A DNA stretch of 64,000 bases, taken from positions 62,001 through 126,000 of the forward strand of contig JAJDTB010000073.1 of assembly GCA_022827345.1 (NCBI GenBank). Direction: 5' to 3'. Under the pieces are notes generated by a model. It saw only the letters and a program-made list of their open reading frames with translations, made no database searches and had not been told where the DNA came from. This document shows positions 1 to 8,548 of this stretch, one piece after another. Position 1 is the stretch's first letter. Each line of letters starts with the position of its first letter. A program made the translations under genes and the position numbers. This DNA comes from Gemmatimonadota bacterium (GTDB taxonomy: Bacteria > Gemmatimonadota > Gemmatimonadetes > Longimicrobiales > Gaopeijiaceae).

Positions 1-1721
1 GCGGGCAGCCTGAGACGCTCAAGTGTCCGCGCATACGCGTCAAGACGTAGACGAAGCCCTCCCCGGGATCCCTCCCAGCCGACCGAAAGCTGGGTGTTGC
101 GAGGAATGGGTTCCGAGTCGACGGGCACGAGCAGGTCGTACGCGAGGAAGCTCGCTCCCAGCGCTTCCTCGTTGCGCACGGAAGATAGTGCCTGATGGGA
201 CCGGGAGGCCGACAATCGCACATCCCACCACGAAGCCGCGTAGCTCATCTCGACAAAGGGCGAAACGGCGGTCGTCAATCCCTGGAAGTGATCGACGCGC
301 ACGCCCGTCAGCGCCGAAAGGCCTTTAGCAAGCCCCACGTTGGCGCTCGAATAGCCCGCGAACCGCCACCGGCGCTCCCGGAGGTCCAGAGGCGAGAAGA
401 AGTAGCCATCGTCCGCCTCGAAATCTTCGTCGAGATCGTATGCGTGATCGCCCGAGAAGCTCGTCGCCTGCGCACCGGTCGTGACCGTAGCACGGCCCAA
501 GTGCCACGTGAGCTTCAGGTCTGCGCGATCCTCGCTCATCGATCCGCTACCGGACAACAAGGTGTCGCTTGGCGGCTCGTAATCGCGCGGCACGCCGTTC
601 AGGTACGACGCGCGGCCCCCGCCCAACCCCAGCAGGTCGCTCGCGAATCGGCTGCGACCGATGGTCACATCTAGTATCCCGGTCGCGCCCAGCCGATCGC
701 GGTAGTGCATCGACAACGCCGCATTGCCCCACTGAAGCTCAAGCGTCTTGGCATCCCGGGAGTCGAAGTTCCGCAGCGCTTCGGAGTTGACGTACCCACT
801 CACGGAGAGGCGGCGGAGACCCCCGAAGTCCTTCGTAACCTTGGCGTGGCCATCCTGGAAGAAATAGGGCGCGTGCTGCTCGATCACCCCAGTCTCCTCC
901 AGCAGGCGGGTGATCCCGTCGATATAGGTGCGGCGCCCGTCGAGCAGGTAAGATACACTTTGTCCGATGGGTCCCTCCATTGAAAGCCGGGACGAGGCCA
1001 GTCCCAACGAACCCGCCACCCGCCGCCGGTCGCGGGCACCGTCCCGGGTGGCGATATCGATCGCGCCGGAGATCGATCCGACCTGTAGCGCCTCGGCACC
1101 CGAGCCCGCCAAGAGAGTCGCCCGCTCGACCACCTCCGCGTTAACCGCCGACAGGAACCCTCCGAGGTGGAAGGCGTTGAACAGCCGTACGCCGTCGAGC
1201 AGCACGGGAGTTCCTTCACTTGTCCCGCCACGGACGTAGGGGATGGAGGCGTAGTCGGAGGGTGCCGACGCGGCCGGCGAGATCGCGGTCGCCCTCAGTA
1301 CGTCCGTCTCAAGGATGGTTGGTAGCGTCCGCATCAGCGCCGAGTCCACGACGAAGGCGTCCCGCGACATCGAAAGCGGGTCGCCAGCACGACCACGGAC
1401 GTTCACTTCGACCCCTTCGAGTCTGATCGGGGCCGGTTGCAAAAGAACCCTGATGGGTGCAGCGGGAAGCTCGTCGTAGCTCCGCGTCCACGGCGCGTAA
1501 CCGAGGGCGCTCACCTCCACGCGGAACCCCCCGACTGCGCGAGTATCCGGTATGACGAACGCTCCGAAGCGGTCGGAGGTGCCTGCCATCACCTCGGCTT
1601 CCGCATCCTTGGCCATAACCGCGACGTGCGCAAACGCGACCGGCTCCAGGTCGACGCTGTCGCGGACGACGCCTGCGAGGGTGACCTGCTGGAGAGTCAC
1701 AAGCAGTAGTGCGCTGATCAC
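1..1721 (-). CDS. TonB-dependent receptor, N-terminal part (cut by window edge)
   Basis: Outer-membrane TonB-dependent receptor; about 573 codons stay open from the start to the left edge. GTG at 1721 is chosen because GGAAGG lies about 9 bases upstream. A short hydrophobic signal is followed by a carboxypeptidase-regulatory-like beta domain (to about residue 95). Next comes a plug domain with LLDGVRLFNAFHLGG near residue 172 and SISGAIDIATR shortly after, then barrel-type alternating strands. Such receptors import siderophores, vitamins, glycans or peptides; the substrate cannot be read here. It follows the lipoprotein gene by 72 bases on the same strand and is probably co-transcribed with it from the promoter carrying the triple operator at 3011-3066. 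Confidence 0.9.
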   Translation of the reverse strand, partial: MISALLLVTLQQVTLAGVVRDSVDLEPVAFAHVAVMAKDAEAEVMAGTSDRFGAFVIPDTRAVGGFRVEVSALGYAPWTRSYDELPAAPIRVLLQPAPIRLEGVEVNVRGRAGDPLSMSRDAFVVDSALMRTLPTILETDVLRATAISPAASAPSDYASIPYVRGGTSEGTPVLLDGVRLFNAFHLGGFLSAVNAEVVERATLLAGSGAEALQVGSISGAIDIATRDGARDRRRVAGSLGLASSRLSMEGPIGQSVSYLLDGRRTYIDGITRLLEETGVIEQHAPYFFQDGHAKVTKDFGGLRRLSVSGYVNSEALRNFDSRDAKTLELQWGNAALSMHYRDRLGATGILDVTIGRSRFASDLLGLGGGRASYLNGVPRDYEPPSDTLLSGSGSMSEDRADLKLTWHLGRATVTTGAQATSFSGDHAYDLDEDFEADDGYFFSPLDLRERRWRFAGYSSANVGLAKGLSALTGVRVDHFQGLTTAVSPFVEMSYAASWWDVRLSASRSHQALSSVRNEEALGASFLAYDLLVPVDSEPIPRNTQLSVGWEGSRGGLRLRLDAYARTLERLRLP

Positions 1722-1793
1722 GTGTGTCCACCTTCCACCACGAAGCGAGGGCCGGCACAGTCGATTGCCGAGAGGCGAATCATGGTCCCTCGC

Positions 1794-2933
1794 CTACCAG
1801 GACAGGTCGACGACGATGCGGGCGAGGACGTAACTCCCCGGGCCTGTATGGTAGTCGAACGAGTCCCAGCCGAGGTCGTCATCGAACAGGATATCCGTTT
1901 CGACCGCGCTCACCTCAAATGTCGCCCCTCCCCGGGCGGGCGAAACGGGCAATATCTCATCCCCCACCGCGTAGCCCTTGAAGGGGTCGACCCCCTCGTA
2001 GCGGGCGGTCCCACTGATCCAGATGCCATCTGCGTTGGCGTATCCAACGGTGATCTCGACTTCCTCCGTTCCGATCTCGGTCGCTACGTTCAGGGCGAAC
2101 GCATCCAGCGTCGTCGGGGAGTTGGATACTGTGCCGCCACCGCCCCCTCCGGTACCGGGAGCATCGCAAGCGTAGCTCAGGGAATCGGCGCAGCCACCTT
2201 GCGCAAGCCCGGTGGCGCCCGTGCCAAATTCGGCTCTCAAGTAGTCCCGCAGTGCTTCGTCGGAATCGAAGCTGCCGAAGTCGACAGACTTCGCCTCCTC
2301 TTCCCCGGTCCTCAGCGTCCAGATCACTGCGATCTCGCCATCGTCCGGATCTTGAATAACCGCACCCGGCACGTCCGCTTGCCGACCGATTCGGGTTCCG
2401 ATTGTTTCCATCGGGCGTACGAGGAAGAGTGCATCATACCCGGCAAGTGCTTCGCTCACGACGATCTCACGACTCGCGCCCGAGGGTTCGTAGACGATGA
2501 GTTCGGGCAGTTCGGAGTCCCACATGCCTGCCACGCCGATTCGGGAGGTCCCCGTCCAGCCAAGGCGGTGTTCCCGAAGTGGGACGACCATCTCGATCTC
2601 CCCGAGTGCCTCGACTTGGGCGATGAAGTCGGAACTCGACATACCCAGCGCGTTCGCGCTCTCGCGAAGGAACGAGGTGCTTTCGCTCGCGCGGAGAAAA
2701 CCGGCGAGCATCAAGCGGTGCTCGACCCCTACGGACGCTCTCATGGCCTCCAGTACAGACATCCGCACATTCGCGGTCGCCATGGAATGCGCAATCGCGG
2801 CAGCCACGGTCGAGAGTTCGTCCTCGCTCTCACCGAGGGTTGGCGAGAACCGAGTCGTGTCGGATGGCGTTATGTCGTTGCAAGCCAACAACATCACAGC
2901 GGCAGAAAGCAGGGGAAGGCTCTCTTTTCTCAT
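1794..2933 (-). CDS. Exported lipoprotein of unknown function
   Basis: I do not recognise a family. The 379-residue product begins with a lipoprotein signal (MRKESLPLLSAAVMLLACND), so it is likely anchored in the outer membrane or periplasm. ATG at 2933 is preferred to the in-frame ATG at 3071 because AGGAG sits 8 bases upstream and the signal begins there. The middle is mixed alpha/beta. A GGCADSLSYACDAPG segment and a glycine run separate it from a beta-rich C-terminal domain of about 110 residues ending in LSW. The gene lies between a two-component system and a TonB receptor, and its promoter carries three phased GGGAWWTCCC boxes. A role as a surface partner of the receptor is inference. 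Confidence 0.8.
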   Translation of the reverse strand: MRKESLPLLSAAVMLLACNDITPSDTTRFSPTLGESEDELSTVAAAIAHSMATANVRMSVLEAMRASVGVEHRLMLAGFLRASESTSFLRESANALGMSSSDFIAQVEALGEIEMVVPLREHRLGWTGTSRIGVAGMWDSELPELIVYEPSGASREIVVSEALAGYDALFLVRPMETIGTRIGRQADVPGAVIQDPDDGEIAVIWTLRTGEEEAKSVDFGSFDSDEALRDYLRAEFGTGATGLAQGGCADSLSYACDAPGTGGGGGGTVSNSPTTLDAFALNVATEIGTEEVEITVGYANADGIWISGTARYEGVDPFKGYAVGDEILPVSPARGGATFEVSAVETDILFDDDLGWDSFDYHTGPGSYVLARIVVDLSW

Positions 2934-3010
2934 CGTTGCATCTCCTTTGGGACTGAGGGCTGAAGCGCCGATGCAACCAAGATGCGATGTTGTGGGTACA
3001 CCCCGGCAGC

Positions 3011-3066
3011 GGGAAATCCCTGTACCGGTGACGGGAAAACCACCGGCTTCACGACGGGAAAATCCC
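3011..3066 (-). promoter_or_regulatory. Triple phased operator (GGGAAATCCC-type boxes) upstream of the lipoprotein gene
   Basis: Three near-palindromic boxes lie at 3011-3020 (GGGAAATCCC), 3033-3042 (GGGAAAACCA, imperfect) and 3056-3066 (GGGAAAATCCC). They are spaced 22 and 23 bases apart, so they fall on one face of the helix. A conserved GGGG follows the proximal box at the same distance as in the second copy at 7097-7152. The adjacent NarL-type regulator (3344-3997) is the obvious candidate binder, by inference. The rest of 2934-3343 holds the lipoprotein leader and the inverted repeat at 3280-3335; no gene is seen there. Confidence 0.65.
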
Positions 3067-3279
3067 TCCATCGACGCTTAGGGCCTTCCGGCGGGTCGTG
3101 CTGATGCGCAATCGAATACCGCGGTCCCGCTCAGCCTTGGCGTCTGCCGCTGACGTGTCGATCCAGCTCCCGCCGGAACAATTCGCCGGGTAGTTGCGGG
3201 CAACCTCCTTGCCGTGATGCGCTGAGCCTCGTGACCCCTTGGAAGCCAGTACCGCCGGATCCGGATTCTCGTTCATGAA

Positions 3280-3335
3280 GGCCGCACCTGCCGACTTGGG
3301 AAGCCCCTCGACGATTCCAACCGCCAGGTGCGGCC
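3280..3335. other. Long inverted repeat downstream of the response regulator gene
   Basis: GGCCGCACCTG (3280-3290) and CAGGTGCGGCC (3325-3335) form a perfect 11-bp inverted repeat around 34 bases. It begins 9 bases after the stop of the response regulator on the minus strand. No T-run follows, so a plain intrinsic terminator is not certain. It may act as a transcript 3' structure or attenuator between the two-component system and the lipoprotein gene. Confidence 0.5.
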
Positions 3336-3343
3336 CGCAGCCC

Positions 3344-3997
3344 CTACCGCTCGCTGTTGGCCTCCAGGAGCCCGGCCCTGAGGGCAAAGCGCACGATGTC
3401 TCGCCGGGTGTGCAGACCCAGCTTCGTCTTGGCGCGGGCGAGGTAGCCCTCGACGGTCTTGGGACTCAGAAGCATCTCTTCCGCCGCCTCTCTGGCCGAA
3501 TAGCCGTTCGCGTACATCGCCACCGCGAGGCGCTCTCGCGCGGAAAGCACCTCGGGTCCCGGTTCCTCGTCAGAGGTGCCCTGTGCCCCTTGGCGCGCGA
3601 GCAGGGCCGCTGCGCGGCGCGTCAGAAAGGAGCGTCCGCGCATGACCGCTTCGATGGCGCCCATGAGGTCGGTGTCGGCGACGGACTTGTTCAGGAAGCC
3701 CGCGGCCCCGGCGTTGAGGACCGGCACGAGGAACTCGTCCTCGTCGTGAATCGTGAGTATCAAGACCTTCGTGTCGAAGCCGAGTGAGGTGATCCGGCGT
3801 GTCGCCTCGACCCCGCCCATCCCGGGCATCGCCAAGTCCATGATGATGATGTCGGGTTCCAGCATCCGTGCCTTGTCCACAGCTTCCTTCCCCGACGATG
3901 CTTCGCCCACGACGTCGATCCGCCCTGTCGATTCGAGCAGTGCCTTCAAACCGGCTCGCATGACGTTGTGGTCGTCGACCAGCAGTACCCTCACCAT
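3344..3997 (-). CDS. NarL/FixJ-family response regulator
   Basis: Cytoplasmic DNA-binding response regulator of 217 residues, the usual length. The receiver domain (1-120) has the acidic pair D8/D9, phospho-acceptor D54, T82 and K104. A LuxR/GerE helix-turn-helix fills about 150-212 (LSARERLAVAMYANGYS, then SPKTVEGYLARAKTKLG). It overlaps the histidine kinase stop by 7 bases (ATGGTGA), so the two are translationally coupled. The triple operator starts about 280 bases downstream on the same strand and a second copy lies at 7097-7152. Regulation of both by this protein is inferred. Confidence 0.93.
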   Translation of the reverse strand: MVRVLLVDDHNVMRAGLKALLESTGRIDVVGEASSGKEAVDKARMLEPDIIIMDLAMPGMGGVEATRRITSLGFDTKVLILTIHDEDEFLVPVLNAGAAGFLNKSVADTDLMGAIEAVMRGRSFLTRRAAALLARQGAQGTSDEEPGPEVLSARERLAVAMYANGYSAREAAEEMLLSPKTVEGYLARAKTKLGLHTRRDIVRFALRAGLLEANSER

Positions 3998-5040
3998 TGC
4001 TCGCGCTCCGGACCCACCATCGGCACTTCGGCCCGAACCGTGGTTCCCGACCCCGGCGATGTCTGTATGGTGAGGCTCCCCCCGACTGCTTCCGCTCTCT
4101 CACGCATCCCGACGAGGCCGACGCCGACGTGGCCATCTTCGAGTGCCACTCCGGGGTCGGACAACTCGAACCCGCATCCTTCGTCTCGGATCTCCGCGAA
4201 GATCATCCCGTCCGCCGATCTGAGGGTCACGGCAGCCTCGCTCACCCTTGCATGCGTCGCGGCGTTGGTCACGGCCTCCTGCACGATCCGGTACACGGCC
4301 AGGACCGTCAACGGATCCAATTCGTCGGCCACCCAGTCGAGGTTGACGCTGGCGCGGATCGTGACTCCGTGCACCTTCCGGGCATCGCGAAACAGGGTGG
4401 CGAGCGCGGAAACAAGCCCCTGTTGTTCGAGTTTCGGCGACCTGAGCCCGCGAATCATCCGCTTTACCCCTCGGATTGCGGTAAGGATCTCGTCGGCGAT
4501 CACTGCCCACGCACGTTCCCTCTTCTCCCGATCCGTTTCGTCCACCAAAAGCCTTCCCCTGATCTTGAACGCGACCAGGAACTGGAGGAACTCGTCATGC
4601 AGCTCGCGGGAAAGGTGCTTTCGCTCGTTCTCGGCCGCTTCCAGCTTCGTTCGGGAGAGCCACCGCATCCGCTTCCAAGCCGAGGTTTCACGGATGGTGC
4701 AGATCACGTGTTCCGGCCCCGATGCCAGTTCGCCGGGGCTCAGACTGATCTCCACCGGGAAGGTCGTGCCATCCTTGCGCAGAGCCTGTAACTCCACTCC
4801 CTGCCCCATCGGTCGCGCTCGCGGCGCTTCGGCCTGGCGCCGACGGTGCTGCCCGTGCCGACTGCGGACACCGGCAGGAACCAGCCGGTCCACGCCGGAG
4901 CCCTCGATCTCTTCGCGGCTCCATCCAAACATCGACGACGCCTGTCGGTTTAAGTCCCGGATGACGCCGTCGGAGTCCACGACGAGCATCGCGTCCGGCG
5001 AGGCCTCGAACACGGCCCTGTAGTCCCTATCGGTCAGCAA
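3991..5040 (-). CDS. PAS-domain sensor histidine kinase (HisKA_3 type)
   Basis: Cognate kinase of the response regulator. A PAS domain (about 5-120, with FEASPDAMLVVDSDGVI) precedes a HisKA_3 dimerisation helix whose RELHDE motif holds the phospho-acceptor His (about H148 from the chosen start). A HATPase_c domain follows, with ITNAATHA-like N-box residues and G-boxes near VGVGLVGMRERAE. No transmembrane segment is visible, so the sensor is cytoplasmic. TTG at 5040 is preferred because GGAGG lies 8 bases upstream and a promoter ends about 70 bases upstream; ATG at 5097 has no ribosome binding site. The signal sensed is unknown. Confidence 0.88.
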   Translation of the reverse strand: MLTDRDYRAVFEASPDAMLVVDSDGVIRDLNRQASSMFGWSREEIEGSGVDRLVPAGVRSRHGQHRRRQAEAPRARPMGQGVELQALRKDGTTFPVEISLSPGELASGPEHVICTIRETSAWKRMRWLSRTKLEAAENERKHLSRELHDEFLQFLVAFKIRGRLLVDETDREKRERAWAVIADEILTAIRGVKRMIRGLRSPKLEQQGLVSALATLFRDARKVHGVTIRASVNLDWVADELDPLTVLAVYRIVQEAVTNAATHARVSEAAVTLRSADGMIFAEIRDEGCGFELSDPGVALEDGHVGVGLVGMRERAEAVGGSLTIQTSPGSGTTVRAEVPMVGPEREQW

Positions 5041-5101
5041 TCCGGTTGCCTCCTTTCCTGCGTCCAAGCGGGTTGGTAACCCATCGCCAACAACCACGCC
5101 G

Positions 5102-5143
5102 GTGTCCGTTCAATCATACGGACACATGGCCGGAGAATGTCAA
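5102..5143 (-). promoter_or_regulatory. Promoter of the kinase-regulator operon with palindromic operator
   Basis: On the minus strand TTGACA (5138-5143) is followed after 19 bases by TATGAT (5113-5118). A perfect inverted repeat, GTGTCCGT (5102-5109) and ACGGACAC (5118-5125) with an 8-base spacer, overlaps the -10 region. Binding there would block or remodel the promoter, so autoregulation is plausible. Confidence 0.55.
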
Positions 5144-5302
5144 CGGGCGTCTGAACGCAAGATGTCATCAAGCCCGCCGTAGCCCGATCCGGGAGGTAGG
5201 AGTCGAAGGCGGCTTCGTCCAGGAGCCGGATCGTCCGGTCGGGGGTCGGCGAGGCAAGCGCTTTCGCCAACGCATCCTACGCGGATTACAGCGCCGTTCG
5301 CC

Positions 5303-5334
5303 GCCGCCGCACGACTCGCTCCGCGTGCGGCGGC
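5303..5334. terminator. GC-rich hairpin in a long intergenic region
   Basis: GCCGCCGCACG (5303-5313) and CGTGCGGCGGC (5324-5334) form a perfect 11-bp stem with a 10-base loop, followed by TTCCTT. It looks like an intrinsic terminator for plus-strand transcription, though no gene ends just before it. The rest of 5144-5628 shows no convincing gene; only the leader of the propeller gene is recognised. Confidence 0.4.
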
Positions 5335-5628
5335 TTCCTTCGGACTCGGGCTGGACGCAAGCCGCTCACTGTCGGAACCGAACTCCTTTCCTAGAACCCC
5401 TCCATGGCCCAATGTTCCGGATAAGGCTGCAACCGCCGAGCCAAGTCACTCGGGGAACGAGGCCGGCCTGTCAAGCCGGTCTTGCCCCCGGCAGGCCCTT
5501 TCGAGAAACTCCTCTGGGCCGTGGGGGAAAGCAGAGAGCGATGGCGCATCGTACCTGTTGGTTTCATTGTAGATGGCTTCGGGTGGGGTCTTGCGACGGA
5601 CGACCCAAACCAAGGAGGAGATGTCGGG

Positions 5629-6909
5629 ATGCTCTGGAAACCACGATTCGTTGCTATCGGGGGCACTTGTCTAGCCGCAGTGCTCGTGGTGGCGATGGGA
5701 ACCATCGTCCTTGAAGCTCAGGAGGTGGTAGACCTCCCCGGCGAGGATCGTCCCGTTTCGGGGGACTTTGAGCTCGTCTACCGCATCGGATCAGTTGCGG
5801 CGGAGGCCGAATGGGAGCAGTTCTCGTCCATCCGGGACCTGGGCTTCGATGCGGCTGGGAACCTCTACCTCATGGATGGTGGAGGCGTGGAGAGCGCCAC
5901 CCGCATCGTAGTGGTCGATCCTTCAGGCCAATACCTGCACGAATTCGGTCGCGCTGGCGAGGGTCCGGGCGAGTTCCGATCGGCGATGCAACTCGTGGTG
6001 TGGGCCGACGGACACACTCTAGTCGAGGACATGCTGCATCAGGCCCATCACGTCTTCGACGCCCGCGGCGAGTTCGAGCGGATGGTGAGGGAAGCGGGCG
6101 CGGACGCGGGTTTCGGCATCTCACGTCGCCCCGGCCTCCGACCGGTTCGGATCGGACAACACCATACGGTGATCGGTCGGAACGGTCGCTCGATCATCAG
6201 CGTTGACATGTCGTCGGAAGAGGTGACGGAGCGCACTTTGGTGGAACCATGGACGCCGCCGGGGCGAGAGGACCATGGTCTGAGGACCGGCGAAATCGAG
6301 GAACTGATCGACGAGGAGTGGGGATTCGAACCCGACGTTGTGTTTGACGTGCTCGCGTCGGGCGGGGTCGTGTTTTCGGATTCCTCGGCCTATGCGATCA
6401 AGATCAGCGATCCATCCGGCGAGGTATCGCATGTCCTCCGCCGACCCATACGGCCGATGCGAGTCACGGAGGCGATGAGAAGCGCGGAGCGTGAGCGCCG
6501 CCTCGAAGAGCAGCGGAACCGACGGGTCACCACCATGAGCGGGAGAGAACCGCCTCCGCAGGTCTTGGAGATGTTCAACCGGGCGCAGGCGGGCTACGCG
6601 GCGGCTGTCGAGAACATGCAGTTTTTCGCCGAAGTGCCGGTGGTCGCGGCCGTGCGCACCAGTTGGAGCGGGGTCTTGTGGATCGAACGCAGCGCGGATC
6701 CGGGGACGGAAGCGCCGGGTCCCATCGATGTAGTCGCGCCGCACTGGGAATACGTCGGCACGCTGCCATCAGGGCAACCTAGGATGCCGGACGCCTTCGG
6801 TCCGGGCGGACTGGTCGCTTTCGTCGAAACCGACGAGTTCGATGTTCCGGTCGTTACGGTAAGGCAAAGCCCGGCGGCGATCCGCAACTTTCGTAGACAT
6901 TCCCGATAA
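5629..6909 (+). CDS. 6-bladed beta-propeller protein, exported
   Basis: A 426-residue protein of the '6-bladed beta-propeller' family (NHL-like repeats). The N-terminus is a signal peptide or membrane anchor (LWKPRFVAIGG, then a hydrophobic run ending LEAQEVV). Blade signatures include GFDAAGNLYLMD and EFGRAGEGPGEFRSAMQL, the hallmark GxGPGEF turn. ATG at 5629 is chosen because AGGAGG lies 8 bases upstream and the signal starts there; the frame is open back to 5482. These proteins are abundant in Bacteroidota and Gemmatimonadota, and their ligand is unknown. Four members lie in this window, two of them broken. Confidence 0.87.
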   Translation: MLWKPRFVAIGGTCLAAVLVVAMGTIVLEAQEVVDLPGEDRPVSGDFELVYRIGSVAAEAEWEQFSSIRDLGFDAAGNLYLMDGGGVESATRIVVVDPSGQYLHEFGRAGEGPGEFRSAMQLVVWADGHTLVEDMLHQAHHVFDARGEFERMVREAGADAGFGISRRPGLRPVRIGQHHTVIGRNGRSIISVDMSSEEVTERTLVEPWTPPGREDHGLRTGEIEELIDEEWGFEPDVVFDVLASGGVVFSDSSAYAIKISDPSGEVSHVLRRPIRPMRVTEAMRSAERERRLEEQRNRRVTTMSGREPPPQVLEMFNRAQAGYAAAVENMQFFAEVPVVAAVRTSWSGVLWIERSADPGTEAPGPIDVVAPHWEYVGTLPSGQPRMPDAFGPGGLVAFVETDEFDVPVVTVRQSPAAIRNFRRHSR

Positions 6910-7096
6910 GCACCCCAACCATTCGCAACTCCAGCGAGCCATTTGGCGGTCGGTTCTAGGGTGGCGAAACCGCAGGACTGAAGGTCCGCGTGCCTCCAGT
7001 TTCGGCAAAACAAGCTTCGGGGCCCCGGCGCTACACAGTGCGATTGGGCCGGGGTATCGGGGTCCCAGAGAAGGGCGTTGCCCTGATGACTTTGGG

Positions 7097-7183
7097 GGGA
7101 TTTCCCGGGGTGGCGTCAGGGGATTTCCCCCTCATGAATTCAGGGTTTTCCCTCTCTTGGGGATACCACGCGTTGTCTATGAT
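7097..7183 (+). promoter_or_regulatory. Second triple phased operator with promoter
   Basis: Boxes GGGATTTCCC (7097-7106), GGGATTTCCC (7120-7129) and GGGTTTTCCC (7143-7152) recur at exactly 23-base intervals. They stand just upstream of a likely promoter (TTGGGG at 7157-7162, TATGAT at 7178-7183) for the lipoprotein gene at 7298. The layout copies the one at 3011-3066, including a GGGG six bases after the proximal box. Boxes upstream of -35 suggest activation. In 6910-7096 nothing else is recognised. Confidence 0.65.
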
Positions 7184-7297
7184 TGGAGTGCGTTCGTCTC
7201 CTCGGCCCCCGAGAGGCACGAAACGGGAAGGAAGAGATTGACGCAAAAACCGTTTTTAGAGGCGCAACCCCAAGTTGCCGAAACGAGGAGGAATCCA

Positions 7298-7753
7298 ATG
7301 AGCAAGAATCAGAACGGCGCAACCGCGATCTTGGTCGCGTCTGCTGTCGCCCTGCTGTCCGCCGGATGCGATGACGGGGGGTTTCTGGCCCCGCCGGGTG
7401 ATCCGTACAATGCGTTGGTCGTGGCGGCGCTGGACCCGGAGTCCCCGGAGCGGTGGGAGGCGGAGTACAACCGTTTGCTCGCCGAGAACCCCGATGTCCT
7501 GCAACTTCACCGCTCCTGGTTCGATGAGAACGAAGAGCCTTGGTTCGACGAGAACGAGGGACCCTCGGAGTTCTTCCGGACATGGGAACCGCCCGCCCGG
7601 CGTTCACGTTGCGGGAATGGGCGGGTGTCGGAGGATGCAATCGCCGCCATCATAGGGGCAATACGAGCGCGCACGGAAGGGCGCACGGCTCCGCCCGAGC
7701 AGCTTGCCGGGGCACTCGACGAGTACTTTGGCGTTTTCGGACTAGGGCTATGA
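7298..7753 (+). CDS. Small exported lipoprotein, unknown function
   Basis: A 151-residue product with a lipoprotein signal (MSKNQNGATAILVASAVALL, then SAGC). No known domain is recognised; the mature part is short, acidic and contains a repeated WFDENE motif (HRSWFDENEEPWFDENEGPS). ATG at 7298 has GAGGAGG upstream; the in-frame ATG at 7157 falls in the promoter. Its stop overlaps the next gene (ATGA), so the two are coupled. It is under the same triple operator as the lipoprotein at 1794-2933, which suggests a shared regulon controlled by the nearby two-component system. Confidence 0.75.
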   Translation: MSKNQNGATAILVASAVALLSAGCDDGGFLAPPGDPYNALVVAALDPESPERWEAEYNRLLAENPDVLQLHRSWFDENEEPWFDENEGPSEFFRTWEPPARRSRCGNGRVSEDAIAAIIGAIRARTEGRTAPPEQLAGALDEYFGVFGLGL

Positions 7754-8445
7754 CGATGAACCGAAGAATACGCCTGCTTTGGCTCGGCATCCCCCTCGCT
7801 CTGGTTCTCATTCCCGCGCTGGCACGCCCGCAGACATCGTCATCGCTTCTGGCTAGGTGGACAGGTCTTGGCCCTGCGCCGGTTTCCACTTGGAAGCGGG
7901 ACATCGGGAACTCAGCTTACTGGCTGGCCGCCCATCCCACGGACTCGACGATATCGTGCGGGAATGTGAAGACGGAGGTGATGCGAGCGCTGAACGGCGG
8001 CGACACTTGGTACGTCGGGGTGGACAAGGTGAGCAACCGGCTGGGAACCCATTACACTCCCCAGCATGAAGTTGTGGTGGACTCCTCCTTGTCCATCGAT
8101 CTGCAGTTGGGGACCGTCATTCACGAAGCCATGCACCATGCGGGCTACGGCAACAGCGGGCCCGATAACAATGACGACTTCATCTCCTGCTTCACGCAGG
8201 GGCGGGAGGACGGGAAAGAGGACGACGAAGACGGGAACGACGGAAATAGCAGCGGCGGTGGCGGCGGCAGCCCCAGAATCGTCAGCAAGGTACCGCACGG
8301 AAACATCCCCAGCGTTTGGGTCATTGTGTATGTTCCCAGATCCTCCAGCGGCAGCGCCGAACTCGGCGAGATCACGGTCGTTTGCGATTACGACGACGAA
8401 ACTTCCTGGCCCGACTGCCCTGACGCCGAAGGAAAGTCGAACTAG
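7750..8445 (+). CDS. Secreted HExxH protein, putative zinc metalloprotease
   Basis: A 231-residue product with a signal peptide (MTMNRRIRLLWLGIPLALVL, then IPALARPQ). The motif VIHEAMHHAGYG near residue 124 is a zincin-type HExxH with a further His; the third ligand cannot be assigned with confidence. A low-complexity acidic and glycine stretch (EDGKEDDEDGNDGN, then GGGGG) separates it from a short C-terminal beta domain. It overlaps the upstream lipoprotein by four bases. The family is not recognised beyond the motif, so peptidase activity is inference. Confidence 0.7.
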   Translation: MTMNRRIRLLWLGIPLALVLIPALARPQTSSSLLARWTGLGPAPVSTWKRDIGNSAYWLAAHPTDSTISCGNVKTEVMRALNGGDTWYVGVDKVSNRLGTHYTPQHEVVVDSSLSIDLQLGTVIHEAMHHAGYGNSGPDNNDDFISCFTQGREDGKEDDEDGNDGNSSGGGGGSPRIVSKVPHGNIPSVWVIVYVPRSSSGSAELGEITVVCDYDDETSWPDCPDAEGKSN

Positions 8446-8548
8446 GATTTTGGGAGTCGAGGCGGCGAAGCCCCTTCGTCAGCTTCCTGCCGGGACCAAG
8501 CGAAGCGTGGCCCCGGGGACTCCCCACCTTTTGTCAACGGTGTTAAGG

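Noticed and set aside
3049-3387. 112-codon minus-strand frame between the regulator and the lipoprotein gene
   Set aside because: No homology; it spans the inverted repeat and the triple operator and starts inside the regulator gene.
6950-7060. tRNA-like fold suspected downstream of the propeller gene
   Set aside because: No T-loop consensus, acceptor pairing or CCA end could be assembled.
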